Positions 54,158-63,700 of a stretch of 64,000 nt of DNA are shown in pieces (the first letter of the stretch is position 1; each line of letters opens with the position of its first letter). The translations under genes and the position numbers were made by a program. Source of the DNA: Limnochorda sp. LNt (GTDB lineage: Bacteria; Bacillota; Limnochordia; Limnochordales; Geochordaceae); NCBI RefSeq assembly GCF_035593265.1, contig NZ_CP141614.1, positions 2,542,001 to 2,606,000 of the forward strand, written 5' to 3'. The notes beneath the pieces were generated by a model, which did not search any database, was not told where the DNA came from, and worked only from the letters and a program-made list of their open reading frames with translations.

Positions 54158-54863
54158 CCCCTCGCAAGCGGTTGGACACGATGGCCTGCTTGACCTCCTG
54201 GATGGCCCGGGTCACCTGGATCCCGCGCGGGCAGGCGTCGGTGCAGTTGAAGACGGTGCGGCACCGCCACACCCCGTCGCGGCTGTCGAGGATGGCCAGA
54301 CGATCGGCCGCTCCCTGGTCCCGGCTGTCGAAGATGAAGCGGTGGGCCGCCACGATCGCGGCCGGCCCCAAGTAGCGCCCGTTGGCCCAGAAGATAGGGC
54401 ACGACGTGGTGCATGCCGCGCACAGGATGCACTTGGTGGTGTCGTCGAAGCGCTCGCGCTCCTCGGGCGACTGGAGCTGCTCCCGCTCGGGCAGGTGCTC
54501 ATCGTCCACGATGAGGTAGGGCTTGACGGTCCGGTACGCCTCGAAGAAGGGCTCCATGTCCACGATCAGGTCCTTGAGCACCGGCAACCCCCGGATGGGC
54601 TCCACCCGGATCTCGGGGCCGAGGTCCTTGATCAGCACCTTGCAGGCGAGCCGGTTGACCCCGTTGACGAGCATGGCGTCCGAGCCGCAGACGCCGTGCG
54701 CGCAGGAGCGGCGGAAGCTCAGGCTCCCGTCGACGCGCCACTTGATCTCGTGGAGCGCGTCGAGCAGGCGGTCCGTCGGCTCCACGTCGACCTCGTAGTG
54801 GGCCCAGTAGGGTGCCGGGTCCTGCTCGGGATTGTAGCGGCGCACGTGAATCTTGACTCGCAC
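54096..54863 (-). CDS. sdhB: Succinate dehydrogenase / fumarate reductase iron-sulfur subunit
   Basis: A 255-residue subunit. The 2Fe-2S site is SCAHGVCGSDAM plus a later Cys (ACK), the 4Fe-4S site is CILCAACTTSCP, and the 3Fe-4S region is CRTVFNCTDACPRGI. Electrons pass from SdhA FAD to the membrane quinone. It overlaps the SAM hydrolase by 62 bases and lacks a long gap to sdhA (30 bases). Confidence 0.95.
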   Translation of the reverse strand: MRVKIHVRRYNPEQDPAPYWAHYEVDVEPTDRLLDALHEIKWRVDGSLSFRRSCAHGVCGSDAMLVNGVNRLACKVLIKDLGPEIRVEPIRGLPVLKDLIVDMEPFFEAYRTVKPYLIVDDEHLPEREQLQSPEERERFDDTTKCILCAACTTSCPIFWANGRYLGPAAIVAAHRFIFDSRDQGAADRLAILDSRDGVWRCRTVFNCTDACPRGIQVTRAIQEVKQAIVSNRLRGDGRAAGAGAAGRAADRLRAE

Positions 54864-54893
54864 CTCGCTCGATCCCCTCTCGCTGGGCCGCGC

Positions 54894-56633
<1,740 letters not shown>

Positions 56634-56647
56634 GTCCGCTGACCTCC

Positions 56648-57049
56648 TCAGGATCCGAGCTGCGGCTGGAAGGTGAAGAGCACGACGGCGCCGAGCACCA
56701 GGATGAACGCGCCGGCGACGTAGAGGGCCGTCAGCGACACCGCCCGCCATCGGGGGGTGTGGACGTAGTCGTCGATGACCACCCGCAAGCCGTTGAGCCC
56801 GTGCAGGAGGGCCAGCGTCAGCAGCAGCAGGTCGTACAGCCGCCAGAAGACCCCCAGGGGCCCGGCCAGGCGGGCGGCGACGAAGTCGTAGTCGATCTCC
56901 TCGACGGAGTGGATGAGGTGCATGATGGCGAGGTGCCCCAGAGCCAGGAAGACCAGCAGAAGTCCGGAGAGGCGCATGAAGAGCCACGAGTACAGCTCGA
57001 GCCCGCCTGCGGCCGAACGGGGTCTCGCATACGCCGGGCGAACGGCCAT
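56648..57049 (-). CDS. sdhD: Succinate dehydrogenase membrane anchor subunit
   Basis: A 133-residue protein with three hydrophobic helices (about 22-45, 68-90, 107-128) and a histidine-rich pattern ([10 protein letters not shown]) that could hold heme b. The [16 protein letters not shown] segment is the usual third-loop motif. Sequences of this subunit are poorly conserved; assignment rests on position between sdhC and sdhA. Confidence 0.88.
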   Translation of the reverse strand: MAVRPAYARPRSAAGGLELYSWLFMRLSGLLLVFLALGHLAIMHLIHSVEEIDYDFVAARLAGPLGVFWRLYDLLLLTLALLHGLNGLRVVIDDYVHTPRWRAVSLTALYVAGAFILVLGAVVLFTFQPQLGS

Positions 57050-57073
57050 CGTCAGACCCGCTCCCTTCCCGCC

Positions 57074-57472
57074 TCAGGTCCACAGCGGCCGCAGCATGAA
57101 GTAGGCCGCCGGTACGAAGAGGATGACGAAGATGGCGCCCGCCACCCAGAAGAGCCGCTCGTGGATGCGGGTGGTCTGGGGCCAGAGGTCCAGTGCGATG
57201 ATCCGCAGGCCGTTGAGCGCGTGGTAGAGCAGCGCGGCGGCCAGCAGGACCTCCATCACCCGGAACACGGGCGCGCGGTAAAACGCGACGAAGCGGTTGT
57301 ACCAGGTGGGCCCCGCCAGGATCAGCGCCGTGTCGGCGATGTGCAGGATGAGGAAGAGCAAGACGCCCAGTCCCGAGATCCGGTGCAGGGCCCAGGCCAG
57401 CATGCCCCAGCGTCCTCGATACACCCGACAAGCCCCCCACCGCATAGAAATAGCGGTCCGATGCGCACGCAT
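57074..57472 (-). CDS. sdhC: Succinate dehydrogenase cytochrome b-type subunit
   Basis: A 132-residue protein with three membrane helices. The [20 protein letters not shown] segment is the SdhC signature with heme-ligand histidines. Start options are 57472 or 57445; neither has a strong ribosome site. sdhC-sdhD-sdhA-sdhB is the common order. A perfect inverted repeat CCGTAT-CC-ATACGG (57477-57490) lies directly upstream. Confidence 0.88.
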   Translation of the reverse strand: MRAHRTAISMRWGACRVYRGRWGMLAWALHRISGLGVLLFLILHIADTALILAGPTWYNRFVAFYRAPVFRVMEVLLAAALLYHALNGLRIIALDLWPQTTRIHERLFWVAGAIFVILFVPAAYFMLRPLWT

Positions 57473-57476
57473 CGTA

Positions 57477-57490
57477 CCGTATCCATACGG
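57477..57490. repeat. Inverted repeat before sdhC
   Basis: CCGTAT (57477-57482) and ATACGG (57485-57490) form a perfect palindrome around CC. It could be an operator for the sdh operon. The nearby CGTACCGTAT decamer (57474-57482 region) also occurs at the PDO-csoR operator. Confidence 0.45.
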
Positions 57491-57569
57491 GATATGCGAC
57501 GGCGTATCGAGGACTCCTGCCGGCGTGCCCTCGGCCAGGGGACAAAGCCCCCGGCCGGGGAGCCCGGCC

Positions 57570-58508
57570 CTATGACAGGTACATGTCGAGGGCCGCCATG
57601 CGGGCCGGCTCCCGCAGGTGCGCCAGCGCGCGCTCCTGGATCTGGCGGATCCGCTCGCGCGTGACACCCAGGCGCCGGCCGATCTCCTCCAGGGTCCGGG
57701 GTTGCCCGTCGTCGAGGCCGTAGCGGAGCGTGAGCACCGTGCGCTCCACGGGCGGCAGCGACTCCAGTACCTCGCGCACGTGGTCCCGCAGCAGGCTCCG
57801 GGCCGCCTCCTCGTCGGGCGGCGGCGACTGCTCGTCGCCGACGAAGTCGGCCACCCGCATCCCGTCATCGCCGACGGGGTTCTCCAGCGAGAGGAGCTCC
57901 TGAGCCGCGCGCATGGCCTCCTCCACCCGGGAGGACTCCATGCCCAGGTGCGCGGCCACCTCCTCGACGCGGGCCTCTCGCCCCAGCTCGTGCCCCAAGA
58001 GGCTGGCGGTGGTGTTGACCTTGCCGATGGTCTCGATCATGTGGGCCGGCAGGCGGATGGTGCGCGACTGATCGCCCAGGGCCCGCCGCACCGCCTGCAC
58101 GATCCACCACGTCGCGTACGTGCTGAAGCGGAAGCCCTTGCGCCAGTCGTACTTCTCCACCGCCCGCATCAGGCCGATGTTGCCCTCCTGCACCAGGTCC
58201 AGCACCGGCACGCCCCGGTCGACGAAGCGCATGGCCACGTTGACGACCAGGCGCAGGTTGGACTCGATGAGCCGGGCCTTGGCACGGACGTCGCCCTGCT
58301 CGGCGCGCTTGGCGAGCTCGATCTCCTCTTCGCGCGTCAAGAGCGGCACCTTGCCGATCTCGCGCAGGTACGTCTGCAGCAGGTTGATGGACGTCTCGCG
58401 CTCCGGGGAGGCCGGCTTGCGGCCTCGCACCGGCGCCCGATCGGGCCGGGTGCGACGACCGGCTGCCTCCGCCACGGTCCCCGTTCTCCCTCCCTGTCTG
58501 GACTGCAC
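57570..58508 (-). CDS. RNA polymerase sigma-70 factor (RpoD/SigA type)
   Basis: A 312-residue sigma factor. Region 1.2 is INLLQTYLREIGKVPLLTREEE, region 2.4 RKGFRFSTYATWWIVQAVRRAL, region 3 near SLLGHELGREARVEEVAAHL, and region 4.2 LEEIGRRLGVTRERIRQIQERALAHLR. It lacks the large region 1.1 and non-conserved insert of primary sigma factors, so it is probably a group 2 factor. Start codon choice: GTG 58508 with GAGAGGTGA 8 bases upstream; GTG 58520 is an alternative overlapping the fur stop. Confidence 0.88.
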   Translation of the reverse strand: MQSRQGGRTGTVAEAAGRRTRPDRAPVRGRKPASPERETSINLLQTYLREIGKVPLLTREEEIELAKRAEQGDVRAKARLIESNLRLVVNVAMRFVDRGVPVLDLVQEGNIGLMRAVEKYDWRKGFRFSTYATWWIVQAVRRALGDQSRTIRLPAHMIETIGKVNTTASLLGHELGREARVEEVAAHLGMESSRVEEAMRAAQELLSLENPVGDDGMRVADFVGDEQSPPPDEEAARSLLRDHVREVLESLPPVERTVLTLRYGLDDGQPRTLEEIGRRLGVTRERIRQIQERALAHLREPARMAALDMYLS

Positions 58509-58516
58509 CGTCGGCT

Positions 58517-58966
58517 TCACCTCTCTTGCATCCGGGCGCTGCGCCGCGCCTCGCACTCGGGGCAGATGCCGTAGAACTCGTGCCGCTGGCCCTTGACGAC
58601 GAAGCCGGACCGGCGCGCCACCGACTCGGCCAGCTTGGGCAGCTCCGGCTCCATCACGTCGTAGATGCGATGGCACTCGCTGCAGTAGACGTTGACGTGG
58701 ACATCCGGGTTGCCGTCGTAGCGCGTCGCCTGCCCACCCAACCCGAGCTGGGCGATGAGCCCCAGCTCCAGCAGCAGGTCCAGCGTCTTGTAGACGGTGG
58801 CCTGGCTCATCATGGGGAAGCGGTCCTTGAGCGCCTGGTAGATCTCCTCGGCCGACGGATGCGTCTTGGTGTCCAGCAGGTACTCGTAGATCCCCATCCG
58901 CTGGGGCGTCACCCGGTAGCCCCGTTCCGTCAACAGTCTCTGGAATGTCTCCAGCTCGGGTCGCAT
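58517..58966 (-). CDS. fur: Fur/PerR-family repressor
   Basis: A 149-residue winged-helix metalloregulator. The DNA-binding domain has GYRVTPQRMGIYEYLLDTKTHPSAEEIY and ATVYKTLDLLLELGLI; the dimer domain has the structural zinc pairs CSEC and CPEC and the histidines of HVNVYC. Whether it senses iron, zinc or peroxide cannot be read from the sequence. ATG at 58966 is preferred over 59041, since the -10 of its promoter covers the earlier reading. The sigma gene follows without a gap. Confidence 0.92.
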   Translation of the reverse strand: MRPELETFQRLLTERGYRVTPQRMGIYEYLLDTKTHPSAEEIYQALKDRFPMMSQATVYKTLDLLLELGLIAQLGLGGQATRYDGNPDVHVNVYCSECHRIYDVMEPELPKLAESVARRSGFVVKGQRHEFYGICPECEARRSARMQER

Positions 58967-59011
58967 CGCGACGTGCCTGCTCTCTTCTCTATTGATACTG
59001 ATTCTGTCTTC

Positions 59012-59041
59012 ATAATAAACTCCCTGGAGAGAGCGTGTCAA
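59012..59041 (-). promoter_or_regulatory. Predicted fur-sigma operon promoter
   Basis: The minus strand reads TTGACA, 18 bases, TATTAT. It lies in an AT-rich patch (58981-59020) unusual for this window. The patch extends past the predicted start and could hold the regulator's own binding site, though no clean Fur or PerR box was seen. Confidence 0.75.
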
Positions 59042-59053
59042 CGACGGAAAAGC

Positions 59054-59082
59054 GAAGAGCCCGGCTCGACGCCGGGCTCTTC
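59054..59082 (-). terminator. Rho-independent terminator after doxX
   Basis: GAAGAGCCCGGC (59054-59065) pairs with GCCGGGCTCTTC (59071-59082), loop 5 bases. On the minus strand the stem is followed by GCTTTTCC. It ends the doxX transcript just before the fur promoter. Confidence 0.85.
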
Positions 59083-59129
59083 TCCGTGTCGGCCCCGTCC
59101 CGTCGGGACGGGCCCTGCCCTGCGAGCGG

Positions 59130-59645
59130 TCAGGCGGCGGTGGTCGCCTGGCGCTCCCGCCCCCGCAGCTGGTCCAGGTAGCGCCGCAGCAGGGGCATCA
59201 GATAGGTGTCCAGCCCGAAGTAGGTCGCTCGCGCCCCCGCCAGCAGGATGACGATGGCCGCCGTGTAGAGGATGGGGTTGGTGCTGGTGGTGCCGGCCAG
59301 CATGAAGTTGAGGTTCATGAAGGCACCGGCCAGCGCCGCCACCGTGGTCAGCACGCCGAAGATGAGTCCGAGGCCCACCAACACCTCGCCGAACGCCACC
59401 AGGTAGCTGAACAGGGTCGCGTTGGGCAGCGCCACGTTCTGCAGGAAGGCCCCGTACCACGGCTGCACGGCAGGGTGGTCGCCCACCGCCTTGGCGATGG
59501 CCCCCTTGAAGAAGCCGGTGATGGCCACCCCCGCGTTCTCGCCGACCCATGCCGGGTTGGTCACCTTGCCCAGGCCTGCCTCGAGCCACTGGAACCCCAG
59601 CCAGATCCGCAGAAGCCCGAAGACCACACGCCACAGGGTCTGCAT
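59130..59645 (-). CDS. DoxX-family membrane protein
   Basis: A 171-residue integral membrane protein with four to five helices. LRIWLGFQWLEAGLGKVTNP is the DoxX-type opening and FGEVLVGLGLIFG the middle helix. Family members form parts of thiosulfate:quinone oxidoreductases or stress-linked membrane complexes; no function is set here. ATG with GAGAGGGAGG upstream. Terminator follows at 59054-59082. Confidence 0.85.
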   Translation of the reverse strand: MQTLWRVVFGLLRIWLGFQWLEAGLGKVTNPAWVGENAGVAITGFFKGAIAKAVGDHPAVQPWYGAFLQNVALPNATLFSYLVAFGEVLVGLGLIFGVLTTVAALAGAFMNLNFMLAGTTSTNPILYTAAIVILLAGARATYFGLDTYLMPLLRRYLDQLRGRERQATTAA

Positions 59646-60045
59646 CGTCGCTCCGACCTCCCTCTCGCCGCTGGCTCCGGTCGCCGCTCCTGCCCTCTTG
59701 CCGCTGCCCCGGCCCCGCCGGGCCCGGCAGCCCCGCAAGTCGATTCCGTAGCGATCCCGGATTCCAGCCCCATTTTGGCGGTAGGGCCGGCACCCGGGGA
59801 ACGGTCGTTTGCCAGGTCTCTATCGGGACAATGATCCGGGTCGCTCCCGAGCCGTCTCTACAGTCACGCCCTGAGCCCGGGAGGACATTTGTCCCGCGTG
59901 CCGGAGGACGCACGGCCCTGCCGCCCTGGTAACGAAGACGGCTATCGTGGTACGTGGAACCGCTGTCGACGCGTGGCGACGGCGGCCAGCATGCGGCCGG
60001 CCGGCCCGGGGTGGGCGCGGCCGGAGCGGGGGGCATCGAACCATC
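59646..60045. other. Intergenic region between doxX and gltD-like gene
   Basis: About 400 bases with no supported gene. Both flanking genes start from it. A weak TGCCGC-18-TATCGT candidate (59943-59948 as -10) could serve the plus-strand gene. No repeats or hairpins of note were found. Confidence 0.5.
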
Positions 60046-61506
60046 GTGGCAGCCCGTCGGCCCCAGTACCAGCGAGTGCCCATCCCCCACCGCCCCGCTG
60101 CCGAGCGAGTCCACGACTTCGCCGAGGTGGCCCTCACCTACGACGACGCCAGCGCCATGGCCGAGGCCCAGCGCTGTCTGCAGTGCTACCGGCCGGCGTG
60201 TGAGGCGGGCTGTCCCAACCACAACCCCATCAAGGCCTTCATCGCCCTGGTCGCGCAGGGCCGGGCCGTCGAGGCCGCCGAGCTCCTGTGGGCCCATAAC
60301 CCCATCCCCTCCTGCACGGGGCGGGTCTGCGCCTGGGAGGCCCAGTGCGAGGGGGCCTGCCCGCTGGGCCGCAAGGGCGAGCCCATCGCCATCGGGGCCC
60401 TGGAGCGCTACCTGGCCGAGCGGGGCCTCGCGGCGCGCCTCGGCTCCCCCGAGGCCAGGCCGGCGGCCCCATGGCCGTCCGGGGTCGAGGCCGTGGAGCC
60501 GGGCGACGTGGCGGTGGTGGGCGCCGGCCCCGCCGGCCTGGCCTGCGCCAACGCCCTGTCTCGTCGGGGTCTCTCGGTGACGGTGCTGGACGGGTGGATG
60601 GAGCCGGGCGGCGTCATGAGCTACGGCATCCCCGAGTTCGTGCTGCCCAAGCGGGCCGTGGCCGCCGAGGCGGAGCGGCTGCGGCGCCAGGGCGTCCGCT
60701 TCGTCCAGGGCGTCGTCGTCGGGCGGGACCTGGACGTCGACGACCTCTTCGCCATGAGCTTCCGCGCGGTCTTCCTGGCCATCGGCGCCAACGAGGCCCG
60801 GACCATGGGGATCCCCGGCGAGGAGCTGGAGGGGGTCGTCACCGCCAAGGACTTCTTGATGGCGGTCGCCCGGGCCCGCCTGTCCGACGGCGGGCACGGC
60901 TCCGAGGAGCTCCCGGAGCTCGGGGGCCGGCGGGTCGTCGTCATCGGTGCCGGCAACACGGCCATGGACGCCGCCCGCACCGCCCGGCGGCTCGGCGCGA
61001 CCGACGTCACCGTGCTCTACCGGAGGGCCCGCGAGCACAGCCCGTCCCGGCCCGTGGAGATGGCCCTGGCCGAGGAGGAGGGCGTGCGCTTCGAGTGGCT
61101 GGTGGCGCCCCGGCGCTTCATCGGCCAGAGCGGGCGACTGATGGCGGTCGAGCTGGTGCGGATGGAGCTGGGCGAGCCCGACGCCTCGGGGCGGCCGACC
61201 CCTCGTCCCGTACCCGCCTCCGAGAGCGTGCGGCCGGCGGATCTGGTCATCCTGGCGGTGGGGTACGGGGTCGAGACGTCCCTGCCCGCCACCACGCCGG
61301 GCCTCGAGACCGGCCCGGGCGGACGCATCCTGGTGCGGGACCCAAGCGGCGTCACCTCGTTGCCGCGCGTCTGGGCGGGCGGCGACTGCGTGACGGGCGC
61401 CAACACGGTGGTGCACGCGGTGGCGGCCGGACGCCTGGCAGGCGAGGCCATCGCGGCCTACCTGGCCGGCGCGGCGGCTGGGGCCGCTCCTAGCCCAGGG
61501 CGGTGA
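60046..61506 (+). CDS. GltD-like NAD(P)-dependent oxidoreductase
   Basis: A 486-residue flavoprotein like the small subunit of glutamate synthase. The N-terminal domain has two cysteine sets for 4Fe-4S clusters (CLQCYRPACEAGCP, then CTGRVCAWEAQCEGACP). FAD binding is VAVVGAGPAGLACANALSRRG and NAD(P) binding VVVIGAGNTAMDAARTARRLGA. No gltB partner is seen nearby, so it may serve as an electron-transfer module (NfnB/SudA type) or act with an unlinked partner. GTG at 60046 is the best start; an upstream GTG at 59947 lacks support. Confidence 0.87.
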   Translation: MAARRPQYQRVPIPHRPAAERVHDFAEVALTYDDASAMAEAQRCLQCYRPACEAGCPNHNPIKAFIALVAQGRAVEAAELLWAHNPIPSCTGRVCAWEAQCEGACPLGRKGEPIAIGALERYLAERGLAARLGSPEARPAAPWPSGVEAVEPGDVAVVGAGPAGLACANALSRRGLSVTVLDGWMEPGGVMSYGIPEFVLPKRAVAAEAERLRRQGVRFVQGVVVGRDLDVDDLFAMSFRAVFLAIGANEARTMGIPGEELEGVVTAKDFLMAVARARLSDGGHGSEELPELGGRRVVVIGAGNTAMDAARTARRLGATDVTVLYRRAREHSPSRPVEMALAEEEGVRFEWLVAPRRFIGQSGRLMAVELVRMELGEPDASGRPTPRPVPASESVRPADLVILAVGYGVETSLPATTPGLETGPGGRILVRDPSGVTSLPRVWAGGDCVTGANTVVHAVAAGRLAGEAIAAYLAGAAAGAAPSPGR

Positions 61507-61813
61507 CCAGCGCCGCCCGCACCTCTTGCGAGGCGGTCAACAGCAGCACGACCGCCCATGCCACCCATGCCCCCGCAACGAGGCCGTACAGCAAGGCGAG
61601 TCGTCCTCGACAGCGCCGGGCCGGGCCTGGAAGGGCCGGGCTCGTCCATGCCGCGCACGCCGTCGCGGCTCGGCGAGCCGACTCGACCAGGGGCCGCAGC
61701 TCGGACCAGATGAGCCGGGCCCCCATGGCCAGCGCCAGGGCCACCGGCAGGACCCAGACCAGCCCCTGTTGCCAGGTGAACGGTTGCACCCGAGCCCCTT
61801 CCCCACCCCGCAT
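61490..61813 (-). CDS. Small membrane protein, unknown
   Basis: A 107-residue protein with two hydrophobic helices (about 18-34 and 73-93) and a basic middle. No family recognised. Its end overlaps the GltD-like gene by 17 bases (convergent). Start could also be GTG 61789. It lies about 100 bases from the IS630 end. Confidence 0.5.
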   Translation of the reverse strand: MRGGEGARVQPFTWQQGLVWVLPVALALAMGARLIWSELRPLVESARRAATACAAWTSPALPGPARRCRGRLALLYGLVAGAWVAWAVVLLLTASQEVRAALVTALG

Positions 61814-61908
61814 GTGGCTGCCGTAGGGCTTCGGCGAGACGGCCCCCGATCCTGCCGAATGTCATGGACGAATGTCCTTCCAGGGAAGGGTGTGCTAATC
61901 TAGTAGTG

Positions 61909-61926
61909 CGTCCCACAAGTTCGTTC
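61909..61926 (+). repeat. IS630 left inverted repeat
   Basis: Eighteen bases identical to the complement of the right end at 63570-63587. Confidence 0.9.
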
Positions 61927-61969
61927 ACTGCCGCGGGAACGTCACAAGAGGAGCGAGAGGAAGATGCGG

Positions 61970-62296
61970 CTAGAGCTCCAGGAGAACCCAGCCGAACTGC
62001 TCGGTTACCAGGCTGAACAGTTCGGCAAGGGTTCCGGTGAAGGGCGTGGGCTCCCACCCCCCGCGGTGGTTGGCCATGTCCAGCGCGTACCGGCCTTGGT
62101 CGATGCGGCCGAAGCGAAGGCGCGGCATCTTCTCGCCCCCCTCCTCCGCGTAGATGACCAGGTGACGGCCTCGGCTCAGCACGCCCAGGTGGGTGAACCC
62201 CCGGGCCGTGAGGAGCTGCTGGATCTCCTCCCGGGCTGCCTCATTGAGGACTCGACGCACCTCGGGCCGGTCCCACCAAGGAGGCCTTGGCGGCAC
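61970..62296 (-). CDS. IS-borne passenger protein, unknown
   Basis: A 108-residue reading inside the IS, starting with GTG 62296 right after the transposase stop. It has no membrane segment. Patterns include RPEVRRVLNEAAREEIQQLL, GRHLVIYAEEGG and NHRGGWEPTPFTG. No known family. Its codon use matches the transposase, so it is probably coding rather than a chance reading. Confidence 0.5.
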   Translation of the reverse strand: MPPRPPWWDRPEVRRVLNEAAREEIQQLLTARGFTHLGVLSRGRHLVIYAEEGGEKMPRLRFGRIDQGRYALDMANHRGGWEPTPFTGTLAELFSLVTEQFGWVLLEL

Positions 62297-63413
62297 TTAT
62301 GCCACCGCCCTCTCCTGCATCGGGTACCCCCGGAAGGTCCAGTGGAAGGGGTGACCCTCCTCGGTATTCCACCGGGCGATGAAGGCCAGCACGCGCTCTC
62401 GCAGTTCCTCGGCGGAGTGGAAGTCCCCGTGCTTGAGGCACCGGCGCTGCAGGATGGAGAAGAAGATCTCCACCTGGTTCACCCACGACGCATGCCGCGG
62501 CGTGTACACGAACTCGAACTTCCCGCCGTGACGGGCGTTGAAGCGGCTCCACCGCGCCTGCGGGCCGTCATGGTGGATGTTGAGGTTGTCCCAGATCACG
62601 ATGATCCGCGCCGCCTCCCGGTACGCCTCGGCGACTGCCTCCAGGAGGCTCACCAGGTCCTCCGCCGTCCGCGTCGGCCCGCAGCGCGCCGTGACGCGCC
62701 CGGTACGGATGTCGAAGGCGGCCAACAGCGACTGGGTCCCATGGCGGATGTATTCGTACTCGCAGCGCCCGGGCCTGCCGGGGATCGCGCGGCGCGTCTC
62801 GTGCTTGCGCTCCAGCGCCTGCATCCCGGTCTTTTCGTCGATGCACAAGATGACGGCATCGTCCGGTGGGTCCCGGTACAGGCCGACGATGCGGTTCACC
62901 TTCGGCTTGAAGTCCGGGTCGGGCTGTGCAGCCACATGCGCACCCGGTGAGGCCGCAGGGCGTTTTGCTCCAGGGTCCGCCAGATGCTGCTCCGGCTCAT
63001 CGGCAAACCGAGGGTCCGTCGGACGGCATCGGTGAGGGTGTCGTACGTCCAGAGCGTCTGGCCTTCGAAGCCGTAGTTGGCGGGGGCGTCGCAGGCCAGG
63101 GCGATCACCTCGCAGCGCTGCTCCGGGCCAAGCGCGGCGGTCGCCCCGAGCGGGGTCGATCGTAGAGGCCGGCGACGCCCGCCTCGAGGAACCGGTCCCG
63201 CCACTTGCGGACCGTCCGCTCCGTGACGCCGACGCAGGCGGCGACTCGTGCGACCGAGGAACGGTGGTGAAACAGCCCCCAGATGATGGAAGCCCGCAGC
63301 CAGAGCCGGTGCTCGACCTTCTGGCCGAACTTCCACTCCCGCAGCGCTTTGCGCTGGTCCGCGGTGAGCTCGGGCAGCGGCCAGCTCACCGGGTCCGCGC
63401 TCCGCATCGCCAT
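62297..63413 (-). pseudogene. IS630 transposase, two frameshifts
   Basis: Three readings make one protein. The first (63413 to about 63150) is the helix-turn-helix part (GVTERTVRKWRDRFLEAGVAGL). The second (to about 62930) is the linker and winged helix (LTDAVRRTLGLPMSRSSIW). The third (to 62297) is the DDE domain with ILCIDEKTG, IIVIWDNLNIHH and HASWVNQVEIFF. The joins, near 63140 and 62925, each need one extra base. Full length would be about 355 residues. Whether the gene is broken or the sequence has errors is not clear. Confidence 0.82.
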
Positions 63414-63569
63414 ACGGGCAGCCGTTTCCGGGTCACCTTTGACCCCCGCGAACGTCTCCGGATCCCGTCGTGGCGCCAGTTCGCGCCCTTCGGCCGGACT
63501 CCTGCTGCCCTGCGAAATTTCTTGCCCGGCTGTGCCGGTTTAGGTTGTCAAGGAGCCGTCATGTCCAGG

Positions 63570-63587
63570 GAACGAACTTGTGGGACG
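63570..63587 (-). repeat. IS630 right inverted repeat
   Basis: Complement of the left repeat at 61909-61926. Confidence 0.9.
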
Positions 63588-63700
63588 TAGTACTAGTTGC
63601 CCCTGATAAACTCGTCCAGAGAAGGCCGTCGTGACGGGCTTACCCCTCTCCTCCCCGAGACCGAATGATGCTAGAATCGGCCCCAGGGGGGCATGGCATC

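Larger units (their letters stand above)
61909..63587 (-). mobile_element. IS630-family insertion sequence
   Basis: An element of about 1.68 kb with perfect 18-bp terminal inverted repeats: CGTCCCACAAGTTCGTTC at 61909-61926 and its complement at 63570-63587. TA dinucleotides flank both ends within a few bases, in line with the TA target of IS630. It carries a frameshifted transposase and, past its end, a 108-residue passenger gene. It does not break an identifiable gene. Confidence 0.9.

Noticed and set aside
59000-59025. Classical Fur or PerR box at the fur promoter
   Set aside because: The AT-rich patch has no good 7-1-7 inverted repeat.
62297-63413. Programmed frameshift in the IS630 transposase
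   Set aside because: No slippery A- or T-run at the two joins, and two shifts in a row are unlikely to be programmed.
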